IMG/VR virus record: IMGVR_UViG_3300001390_000007
Span: 1 to 33,834 of that record
Source of the DNA: a virus
Strand: one strand, 5' to 3'
DNA length: 33,834 nt
Below the pieces are notes generated by a model. That model was not told where the DNA came from, ran no database searches, and saw only the letters and a program-made list of their open reading frames with translations. Position 1 is the first letter of the stretch. Each line of letters opens with the position of its first letter. A program made the translations under genes and the position numbers. This document shows, piece by piece, positions 26,317 through 33,834 of this stretch.

Positions 26317-27183
26317 TTAAACTCTATGTTTAACTAAAATTATTTCGCCTGTTGCCGGGGCTGTATCCATTGTTATGTCTGAACCTGATAATGTATAATC
26401 GGTGTTTAATAATTGTAAAACTCCATTCCTGCAAACTTCAAGAGAAGAAGCTGGGGACGGCGCTCTCTTTAAAGCATAAACCTTGTTTGCCCCGTTAATA
26501 CTGCCGGTTGGTTGATAGTGGTCAAAGATATGAATATCAAGCCCTCCTTTATTAAACCCTCCCCCGAGTTTTAGTTCAGATTTTTTATTTTCCAGAGCGT
26601 CAAGCCGTTCTTTCAAATCTCCGATTGCTGATATTTTAATCTTATCATCTCCGTCTAATAATTCAAGCCCGTCCCTAATCCTTTCCCCCAATTTTGGTAT
26701 ATTTTCTGATAGTTGGTCAATGGTAGGTATTTTACCTAAAACGCTCTCAGAGGCGAGTTTTGACGCTTCTTTGACTATGCCAGTGATGTCTATAACAGGT
26801 GTTTCGCCGTCTTTCCCGTCCCTCCCGTCTTTCCCGTCCCTCGGCATTCTTATTTGCCTTTGGGTTTCCTCGGCAGTCAATCTGGATACTTCATCTATAA
26901 ACTCCGCCCTTTCTTCTTCCGTAAAATAATCCTTTCCTTTTTCGGGCGTAATTCCGTCATCTCCCGGATCACCCTTATCTCCTTTAATTTTTGACAGTGT
27001 CTTTTTAACAATAGTATTTATCGCCTCTAAATTATCAATCTTAATAACTTTTTCAGGGTTATTTTGTATCTCGTTTACAATACCCTCAATCTCTTTTATT
27101 TTCTCAAACAAAAGCAAGTGAGCGTCGTTCGCTCCGCTCTGGGCTAATTGCAATAACTCTTGATTGTCTTTTTCATTTTTCAT
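26317..27183 (-). CDS. Collagen-like tail fibre protein (288 aa)
   Basis: N-terminal helical part (about 1-70), collagen-like G-x-y runs at about 70-80 (GDKGDPGDDG) and 120-132 (G-K-D-G-R-D-G-K-D-G), then helix-rich segments and a globular C-terminal domain (about 215-288). In that domain GSINGANKVYALKRAPSPAS, CRNGVLQLLNTDYTLSG and TMDTAPATGEIILVKHRV form the widespread small tail-fibre head (N-G-x-N-x-x-Y-x-L, R-N-G-V-L-Q, T-D-Y-T-L-S-G, A-P-A-T-G-E-I). It has no signal peptide, unlike the next three genes downstream. Likely a virion fibre. Confidence 0.7.
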   Translation of the reverse strand: MKNEKDNQELLQLAQSGANDAHLLLFEKIKEIEGIVNEIQNNPEKVIKIDNLEAINTIVKKTLSKIKGDKGDPGDDGITPEKGKDYFTEEERAEFIDEVSRLTAEETQRQIRMPRDGKDGRDGKDGETPVIDITGIVKEASKLASESVLGKIPTIDQLSENIPKLGERIRDGLELLDGDDKIKISAIGDLKERLDALENKKSELKLGGGFNKGGLDIHIFDHYQPTGSINGANKVYALKRAPSPASSLEVCRNGVLQLLNTDYTLSGSDITMDTAPATGEIILVKHRV

Positions 27184-27195
27184 ATAGTTTATATT

Positions 27196-30100
27196 TTAGT
27201 ATTTTTTAAATATATCTTCAAGCGTCGGTTTATTACTTTCGAAAATATCTTCTAAAGATTTTTTGCCAGTTTGTTTTATATCATTTTGTTTCAACACTTT
27301 GTCTAATTTTTTTTGTGTAGCCTCTGAATAAGTTTCAATTAATCTATCTCTGTCAACTTCTTTCATATCTTGTAGTTTATTTTTATTTTCTTCAGATGTG
27401 ATTGTGCCTAGAATTTTATATCTTGCTTTTATAAAATCCTTGATAACCTTATCCGCATATTCTTGGCTTATAATTTCTTTATTCAGCCCAACATCAACAG
27501 CCCTGTAAAATCTATTAATCTCTAATGTCTCTAAATCTTTTTTGTATGCTCGTGCTAATGTATCGTTTATAGTCCCATACACAAAACTCTTTGGTTCGTC
27601 CTTACGGTAAAACTTTTTAATAAACGGAGTTTTACTAGGATTAAATTCTCCTATTAATCCACGCCCAATAGCTTCAAGTGTTTGCTGGGCGAATGTAACG
27701 GGGCCGCCGGTATATTGATTAAATAAATATTCTAAGCTATCAGGATGTATATCAATAGCACCAGCCTTACCGTCTCCACCTCCTGATAAAACATTCAACA
27801 ACTCTGTAATAAATTTAGAAGTTTCAGATGTATTTCTAAAATAAGTTTCAGCGTCTGGTTTTGGTGTTCGTGTAAATTTTTGCTCTGGATATATTGGGCC
27901 ATCATACCACGCTTTATTCGCGTCAGCTTCAAACAATGGCTTGGCAAGTGTTGGGATTAAGGAATATAAGTCAGTGTCAAAAGGCGAAAAAGAATTTACT
28001 CCAGTTTTAGCTACTTGCCCAACTGCTTCTCCAAATGTTTTTTTACCCGCCTGTATCTCCGCAAGATTACTTCCTAGCGCAAAGAATGTCGTAAATCCAT
28101 AAGGCATTTGCCATAGCGTTGCAGTTTTCCCGTCTCCCAACGCGAAAATAAGTTTATGATTTTTAGAATAAGCAGGTATCGCTTCGTCCCCTTCTGGGTC
28201 TAACATTATTGATATTTGCCTGTTTAAATAACCTAAAGCGACTAATCCTGTGATAGCTCTTGCTACTCTTTTTTTCCCCTCTGGGCTTGCAATAGTTCTA
28301 AATACTTTTGAAGTTCCTTGTATCGCCGGATTAATAAATCCATAAAAAGATTTTAGTATAGGAGATATTTCGCCTTGCCTTGAAAAATTAACAGTCAAGT
28401 CAGCAACGGACTGGATTGATTTTTCTTTACTCATTCCTCTTTTTACAAGATTTTTATAAGCGGAATATCTAACGCCTAATTCAATAACAGAGTTTATATC
28501 ATCAATAAATTTTAACGCTTCTCTCCCGTAATTAAGCGGTTTTTGCAAGCCCTCGCCCTTTAATCTTTTAGCAAGTTTAAATATATTCTCTTCACCCTGC
28601 TTAGCTGTTTCCATCCAAAAATGCCCAGTGTCTCCGCCAAGCTTTAAAAACTCGTCAAACTGTTCTGATTTTTTTACTCCTCTTAAATGTTTCCTAATTT
28701 CATTTTGGCTCGGGAATAAGTCCTTAACAACTTCCTTTCTTAAATTTTTACCTTCCTTTTTTAATATGGATTTTTCTACATTAAGATTAATAAGAGCTTC
28801 GCCTAAATCCCTTTGGAAATTAGTAATTAAAAATTCAGGGTTCCAGCGTGTTTTAAAACCGCTCCAAATAGCAATACCTGCGCGCAGGGGTTGCATAAAC
28901 ATTGGTATGGTGGTTAGGTCGGTATTCTTAATCGCTTTAGCAATACTTGCGTCAGTAATAATAAAGTATTGCGTGCCGTCTTTCTTGAAACCAAAAACAT
29001 TATCAGCTAACTGAAATTTTGGGTCAAGATATTGGAGTTCGCCCTCTGCGTTAAATCTTGGGATATATTTTTGTTTTTCTATTTTAAAGAAGCTGGAAAG
29101 CTCTGGATATTCTTTCACAAGATTATCAACTGTTTTCCCTATTTCATTTTTCAACACTCTTACTCTTGTTTTTTCTATCTGATAAAATACATTGGCGATA
29201 ATAGAAGTTGCCCTCCGTTCACTCCCTTTTGCTCTTTTAATTTCTTTACCGCGAATATCAGCTCCAACACCAATACCGGTGTAAGAATTATCTACATCTC
29301 TATAAAGAGGCACATAATTATCATAAGCCTTACGGACAATATCCGCTTCACTTGATTTTATAAGTCCGTTTTCAACTTGATATTTTAAATTCTCTTCAAT
29401 TATGTCATCAATTTCTTTCGTGAATTGTTTGTAATTTTCAGGGACATCTTTTAATATTCCCTTTGCTTTTTTGTCTGTCATTCCTGAAAGTCCGTCTATG
29501 TCTTTACCGCTAACTTTTTTCATTTTAGCGTTTCTTTCAAGGGCGTGGCGAGCGTGCAGATAATCATCTAATTTTTTAACATCAATATTTTTATCTACAA
29601 GCCGTTTAACAAATCTCTCTCGTTGTTCCCGCACCCTTTTAATAGCGTCTGATGTTCGGCGGGGGAGCATATCTTTTCTTGCGTATAAATCTAAATGTTC
29701 GGCGAGTTCCTTTGTGCCTGTTAATTTTTTAATTTCATTATTTAGGGTCTTTAAACGAATATTGAAATCTTCAATCTTCCGTCTAAACGCTTGACCTCTT
29801 GTTTCTTTTGGTAGTGTAAAAATTTCGTCATACGAGCTTTTTATGGTATCATTAACAGATGAAACATTTTTTGAAACACTTGGCTTCACAATGCCCTCTA
29901 TGTGTGTATCTTTTGGCGTTGTTGCTTTTGGTAATACTTTTTGAGTTATCACCTCTTTTTGACTTATAGCAGGCAATTCTTTAACCGGCTTTCCTTTAAC
30001 TTGGTTGAAGATGTTTATTTTTGGTCTATAAATATATTCCTCCCCTAAAGGTTCTGTTATGTCATCAAGAATATTTTTCATTTTTACCTTTTTAGATAAT

Positions 30101-31452
30101 ATTTTACCAGTTCCAGCATAATCTTTAGCTAAATTATAATTGGTTGTAATAAAATCACCCGGAACTATATCCTTTTGATTTTTGGGAGCGCCCCTATAAA
30201 TAGTTATTAATGTGTCTGACGATTTTCCTGAAGTTTTATCTAGTGTTGTTATGTTTTTGCCAAGTTTTATTTTTGCTCTAACTTGTGGAGTATAGCCTAC
30301 GGATAATCCGCTAGTAGGGTTTAAATCATTTAGAATAAACTCCTCTGCCATCTTATCATCTATCTTCGGGACTGCTTTTTTAAATTCCGCTCTTTGCCGT
30401 TCCAGCAAATCATCAAATTTATTAGCCAGCCTTAAATTAGAAACATCGGGGTTTAATCCCAGCCCTTCCGCGATAGCCCGCGCGTCTTTTTCAAGCTCAA
30501 TGTTTTCAGCTTTTTTTAATCTTGTATTGTCTATAAAATCAATCATCTTCGCCCTGTCGTCCGGGTGGAATTTTTTAACTATATCTTTGGCAGGAGCTAT
30601 TTTTAATGCTTGCATATTAGTTGGCTTTTTAAATTTACCTATTTCCTTTTTCACCACTCCTTTAATAAAGAATGCTCTTTCTGTTTTATCAGCGATTTTA
30701 ATTAAATCGTCCGCTTTCTTTTCTAATATTATTAAAACTTCTTTGCTTATTTTTTGTTTAGTTTCTTTTTCTATAACATCTTTCATTGACTTAACTAAAA
30801 GCTGTTTTCCTCCTTTGCCGAATATATTAAAAGGATTTTCAATAATTGCTCCTATAATTACAGAGCTTGCCAATGCAGAATTTTCCGCTAAGCCTTTCGG
30901 CATACCAACTTTTTTTAATTTCTCGGCAGTAAATCTATACGCTGTTCCATAAAGGTCGGGGTCTTTCGTAAGCCGTTTAACTTCTTCTTCTCCAAATACT
31001 AACTGCTCTAATTCAGTCGCTGGTATAAAACTGCCCTCTTGTTTAGTGGCTTCCAACCCTAAACTAACTACAAATTTCGCAGTATCACCCAATAATCTTA
31101 AAGGCATAGCGACTAATGGCGGTTTTTTTATTACAGGAGTTTTTGTTTCTATATCTTCAAATAATACCCGCTTTGTATCTTCAGGTATTTTCCCCCGTAA
31201 TACTTTTTCTTCTCCGACGATCAAATCTTTAATACTTTTTAATGGACGGGAAAATCCAATTCTTAATCCAGCCGTAAAACCCTTTAAAGCTCTTGCGTTT
31301 ATTTTTGACGGAACAACGGACGGCGTAGTGGTCTGTATAGTTTCCTCTATCGGTCTAAACTCTAATTGTGTATCAGAAACAGGAAGAGTATAATCTTCAA
31401 CATCAAATATATTTTTCCGCCCCGCAAGAGCTGATAAGTTTAATTTACCCAT
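27196..31452 (-). CDS. Giant internal virion / ejection protein with ART-like and LPD38-like regions (1418 aa)
   Basis: Mainly helical. About 413-478: LITIYRGAPKNQKDIVPGDF, ITTNYNLAKDYAGTGK and GEEYIYRP resemble the R...STx...E frame of ADP-ribosyltransferases of phage (F-ART-like); the S-T-x site reads I-T-T. About 555-720: coiled helices. About 1030-1260: FYGFINPAIQGTSKVFRTIA, FALGDGKTATLWQMPYGFTT-FFALGSNLAEIQAG, which match the LPD38 domain of polyvalent and ejection proteins. The C-terminus is charged helices. Proteins of this size in podoviruses are packed in the head and sent into the host with the DNA. The order (851-aa protein, this gene, fibre) fits. Confidence 0.7.
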   Translation of the reverse strand: MGKLNLSALAGRKNIFDVEDYTLPVSDTQLEFRPIEETIQTTTPSVVPSKINARALKGFTAGLRIGFSRPLKSIKDLIVGEEKVLRGKIPEDTKRVLFEDIETKTPVIKKPPLVAMPLRLLGDTAKFVVSLGLEATKQEGSFIPATELEQLVFGEEEVKRLTKDPDLYGTAYRFTAEKLKKVGMPKGLAENSALASSVIIGAIIENPFNIFGKGGKQLLVKSMKDVIEKETKQKISKEVLIILEKKADDLIKIADKTERAFFIKGVVKKEIGKFKKPTNMQALKIAPAKDIVKKFHPDDRAKMIDFIDNTRLKKAENIELEKDARAIAEGLGLNPDVSNLRLANKFDDLLERQRAEFKKAVPKIDDKMAEEFILNDLNPTSGLSVGYTPQVRAKIKLGKNITTLDKTSGKSSDTLITIYRGAPKNQKDIVPGDFITTNYNLAKDYAGTGKILSKKVKMKNILDDITEPLGEEYIYRPKINIFNQVKGKPVKELPAISQKEVITQKVLPKATTPKDTHIEGIVKPSVSKNVSSVNDTIKSSYDEIFTLPKETRGQAFRRKIEDFNIRLKTLNNEIKKLTGTKELAEHLDLYARKDMLPRRTSDAIKRVREQRERFVKRLVDKNIDVKKLDDYLHARHALERNAKMKKVSGKDIDGLSGMTDKKAKGILKDVPENYKQFTKEIDDIIEENLKYQVENGLIKSSEADIVRKAYDNYVPLYRDVDNSYTGIGVGADIRGKEIKRAKGSERRATSIIANVFYQIEKTRVRVLKNEIGKTVDNLVKEYPELSSFFKIEKQKYIPRFNAEGELQYLDPKFQLADNVFGFKKDGTQYFIITDASIAKAIKNTDLTTIPMFMQPLRAGIAIWSGFKTRWNPEFLITNFQRDLGEALINLNVEKSILKKEGKNLRKEVVKDLFPSQNEIRKHLRGVKKSEQFDEFLKLGGDTGHFWMETAKQGEENIFKLAKRLKGEGLQKPLNYGREALKFIDDINSVIELGVRYSAYKNLVKRGMSKEKSIQSVADLTVNFSRQGEISPILKSFYGFINPAIQGTSKVFRTIASPEGKKRVARAITGLVALGYLNRQISIMLDPEGDEAIPAYSKNHKLIFALGDGKTATLWQMPYGFTTFFALGSNLAEIQAGKKTFGEAVGQVAKTGVNSFSPFDTDLYSLIPTLAKPLFEADANKAWYDGPIYPEQKFTRTPKPDAETYFRNTSETSKFITELLNVLSGGGDGKAGAIDIHPDSLEYLFNQYTGGPVTFAQQTLEAIGRGLIGEFNPSKTPFIKKFYRKDEPKSFVYGTINDTLARAYKKDLETLEINRFYRAVDVGLNKEIISQEYADKVIKDFIKARYKILGTITSEENKNKLQDMKEVDRDRLIETYSEATQKKLDKVLKQNDIKQTGKKSLEDIFESNKPTLEDIFKKY

Positions 31453-31454
31453 AT

Positions 31455-33834
31455 TTATTTACTTAAAAATAAAATTATTTCATCAATAGAGTATCCAGCG
31501 TCTATCGCTGTTTGTATTTTACCTTCAATAGATTTTAGATAGTTTTTAACATCTGTTTTTTTGCCTTTCCAAAAACTTGAAATACCCGCATCATCTGCTT
31601 TCGTTTTTAATGCTTTGACTTGCTCGTCTGTTATTTGCTCCATTATAGTGTCAATGGTCGCTCGCATATTTGTTTCAGTAATAATTTTAGGCGTTTCTTC
31701 TTTTGGCTTTTCTGTTGTTTCCGCCTCTACTATTACCTCCCTTGCTCCAGTTTCAAGCTCTTCGGGTGTAGCGTTTGGGTTGTCTCCCATATATTGAATT
31801 AGTTGTTCTTCTGTGTATCCAAATGGAGGTGTCCACCCGTAGCTCCGCCTGAATTGTTCTATTTTATTTATACTCATCGGCTCTTCTGTTTTTAGTTTTC
31901 CTTTATCGCTTATTATTCTTTCTTTTTTCTTAAATAAATAATCTAACTGGGTTTGTCTATCGGCGTTTGATAATCCTGCATATTCAAGTTTTTGCTTTTG
32001 AGCATTAGTATAATCTTCTTCGCTTGTCTTGCGGGCGTAAATTCTCCCGCCGGCTAAAGTAGTCTCATATCCATCGGCTATTAATTTATCTCTTTCTGCC
32101 AGAGTGCTGACATATTCCCACCCGTCGCCAGTGGCTAATTCGCCGGCGACAACCAATGCTTTTATCGGGTCGGTTTCTTGCGTTATTTGATTGGCTAATC
32201 CCATATCTCCGCCGTTCTTAATTATCTCTAAAGCAATTTGATTAACCGCCTTTTCCTTTACTTTTCTATCATCAATCCTGTCCTGTTCATCTTGAGCCAT
32301 TTGTTGCTGGGCTTTAGCCCTTATTCTTTCTTCTTTATTGAGTTTTGGTAATAAAAGATTAAGCTGTTCTTTGTATAAGTTTAATCTATCGTTAATAACA
32401 GAATATTTAAGGTCAACCGCCCTATCAGCTGTTGCTTGAGCGTCTTGGATTTTACCTTGCAACCCCTGTGCCATAGCTTGAAGCAAGCCGAGTTCGCTCG
32501 CTTTCATTTTTCTTGCTTGAGCTTCCTGCCCGATAATTGATTGCATCGTTATCGGCTTGCCCTCAATCTTTTGTTTCAAAACATTATATTCGGCAATCTT
32601 TGTTTTTATCTGCGAATTTATATCAGCTAAATCAGCCCGCAATTTCGGCACTCCCGCTTTCTCTTCTTGCGCTAATTGCTCTTGCCCTTTGCCGAGGGTG
32701 TCGGGGAGCAACGCCTTTATTTTCTCGCTTATTTTATCGTATTGCCCCTCTGTCGCCGTGTCAGCCGGTGTTAACTGTTTAATATAATCATCTATCGTTT
32801 TTGTTTCAGCGTCGGCGGAGGTGGCAATAGCGTCTTCGTTGTTTTGATTATCTCCGAGATTAGCCCCAGCCTTGGCAATATTAGTTTTATCGGCGGGAGC
32901 AAGATTGTCCGCCGTCATCACTGTTTTTTCTTCAGGTATATTGCCGGGAGCTTTCTCAAAACCGACATTATTCCCACGGGGAGTTTGCAACATATCATTC
33001 TGGAAAGCGGAACGATTATATCTTGTCTGGGCGTAAGCTTCATTGATAATATCATTTATGCTATAACCCTGCTTAGCTAATTCCGGGAGCAGAGATGCGT
33101 TGCCCTGCAACCATTTCGCCATTGTCGTGCCGTTAACTCCTTTATCCTGAGAAACGCGCGTATCTGAAAGCAGACTGCCGATTGTTAAGCTTTGCTCATT
33201 GGCTGTCGGCGGTTGAGGCGGTGTCTCGGCATTATTGCTTTGGCTTACGGGCAATGAAGATATTTTATTTTCCTTTAAATAATTATTAAAATCAACTGTC
33301 CCCGGAGTTAGGTTTGTGTATTTAGCCGGATCAAACTCTTTGCCATTCTTAAAATATTTATTTACAGCGGACGGCTGATTTGCATTTGCCTCAGCTTGCC
33401 GTCTTGGTATTTGCTGTTGAGCGTATTCTTGGCTAATCTGTTCGGGTGTTTTCCCTTGTGCCTGTCCCTCCTTAAACGCTTTCATAAAAGGAGTTTGTGT
33501 TCCCGTTTGGGAAATTAATGATACATTTTGCCCCGCTCTATCGCCCTTAGTTGGGATAAGCTTATAATCTTTTCCAAGCTGTCCGCTCTTCCCCTCTATT
33601 TTGGGTGCTTGTGCTGGAGCTGGAGCAGGAGCTGGGGCTGGAGCTTGCTTTATTTTATCATTTTTTTGTTTTGCCATACTTTTGGCAACGCTCATTTTTG
33701 TTTGCCATCCTTGTTTCTCCCAGTAAGAAACATCGCCGCTTAAAACACTTTGTGAACTTATTGAGCCACTATTGTTAGGAAAATATAGTTTTATATAAGT
33801 CCGCGATGGTTTAGGAGTAGGTTTGGGAGTAGGC
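31455..33834 (-). CDS. Main part of 851-aa virion-associated protein (begins at 176 across the join)
   Basis: The window shows the frame open from the right edge: P-T-P-K repeats, then a second GDVSYW module (VLSGDVSYWEKQGWQTKM) directly before the internal ATG at 33695, so 33695 is not the start. Then a P-A-rich linker, a long Q/N/P-rich disordered region, a coiled-coil zone (about 420-600 of the full protein) with QLAQEEKAGVPKLRADLADI and ARKMKASELGLLQAMAQGLQ, a WEYVSTLAERDKLIADGYET motif and a helical C-terminus ending in TAIDAGYSIDEIILFLSK. It stops 3 bases before the 1418-aa gene. Probably an internal or ejection protein, inferred from order. Confidence 0.75.
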   Translation of the reverse strand, partial: PTPKPTPKPSRTYIKLYFPNNSGSISSQSVLSGDVSYWEKQGWQTKMSVAKSMAKQKNDKIKQAPAPAPAPAPAQAPKIEGKSGQLGKDYKLIPTKGDRAGQNVSLISQTGTQTPFMKAFKEGQAQGKTPEQISQEYAQQQIPRRQAEANANQPSAVNKYFKNGKEFDPAKYTNLTPGTVDFNNYLKENKISSLPVSQSNNAETPPQPPTANEQSLTIGSLLSDTRVSQDKGVNGTTMAKWLQGNASLLPELAKQGYSINDIINEAYAQTRYNRSAFQNDMLQTPRGNNVGFEKAPGNIPEEKTVMTADNLAPADKTNIAKAGANLGDNQNNEDAIATSADAETKTIDDYIKQLTPADTATEGQYDKISEKIKALLPDTLGKGQEQLAQEEKAGVPKLRADLADINSQIKTKIAEYNVLKQKIEGKPITMQSIIGQEAQARKMKASELGLLQAMAQGLQGKIQDAQATADRAVDLKYSVINDRLNLYKEQLNLLLPKLNKEERIRAKAQQQMAQDEQDRIDDRKVKEKAVNQIALEIIKNGGDMGLANQITQETDPIKALVVAGELATGDGWEYVSTLAERDKLIADGYETTLAGGRIYARKTSEEDYTNAQKQKLEYAGLSNADRQTQLDYLFKKKERIISDKGKLKTEEPMSINKIEQFRRSYGWTPPFGYTEEQLIQYMGDNPNATPEELETGAREVIVEAETTEKPKEETPKIITETNMRATIDTIMEQITDEQVKALKTKADDAGISSFWKGKKTDVKNYLKSIEGKIQTAIDAGYSIDEIILFLSK

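Noticed and set aside
31455-33695. 746-aa protein starting at 33695
   Set aside because: The frame is open upstream with a clear domain and repeat linker, and continues to 176 across the join.
1-33834. Recoded TGA (Gly), as in Gracilibacteria or Absconditabacteria
   Set aside because: TGA ends many genes with correct spacing, often as ATGA overlaps (12510, 12890, 14299), and key domains need no in-frame TGA.
1-33834. Integrase, CRISPR array, tRNA genes, DNA polymerase
   Set aside because: Looked for on both strands and not seen. The only direct repeats are coding repeats or short leader duplications, without spacer arrangement.

Overview
The window reads as a complete, circular (or circularly permuted) genome of a small podovirus-like tailed phage, presented linearly and opened inside a 12-bp tandem repeat. 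The two ends join in frame: a minus-strand gene that starts at 176 runs off position 1 and continues from 33834 to 31455, giving one 851-residue protein with a duplicated module on either side of the join. With the circle closed there are only two transcription units. They diverge near 11.43-11.60 kb from back-to-back sigma70-type promoters and converge at about 20.23-20.34 kb.

Minus strand (late): small ORFs, terminase small and large subunits, portal, an unknown 186-aa protein, scaffold, major capsid protein, decoration protein, a head-tail adaptor, a propeller-like tail nozzle and a beta-helix tailspike. Then across the origin come the 851-aa virion protein, a 1418-aa internal virion protein with an ART-like and an LPD38-like region, a collagen-like fibre and three proteins with N-terminal signal or anchor segments. 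The unit ends with small accessory proteins (zinc ribbons, zincin, DUF5662-like) and holin-like membrane proteins. No tape measure, tube or sheath gene is seen, which fits a short-tailed particle.

Plus strand (early): an attenuator-like leader with a 30-codon peptide, a DnaD-like replication initiator, small membrane proteins, and a DnaA box followed by an operator-bearing promoter and a Cro-like regulator. Then come a membrane-anchored lysozyme-like protein, a DEDD exonuclease, an SSB-like protein, a VRR-NUC nuclease, a NinB-like protein and a run of small, partly paralogous or Cys-rich proteins. No DNA polymerase, helicase, RNA polymerase, integrase or tRNA was found, so the phage should depend on host replication, and there is no direct evidence of lysogeny by integration.

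The most unusual content is RNA. There is a roughly 450-nt gene-free region (18643-19089) with two domains, each closed by an 18-bp helix and one holding a pseudoknot. There is a 77-nt pseudoknotted element exactly at the convergence point, a pseudoknot-topology terminator in the early leader, twin hairpins with a shared loop and different stems, and hairpins between many genes including at the capsid start codon.

Host: AT-rich sequence, standard code (TGA is used as stop), almost no Shine-Dalgarno sequences (leaders are A/T-rich, often ending TATATG), and protein styles such as TGGTGT-rich fibre and small anchored lysozyme-like families that I associate with Patescibacteria (Parcubacteria-type). 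This host call is an inference from style, not from a search.
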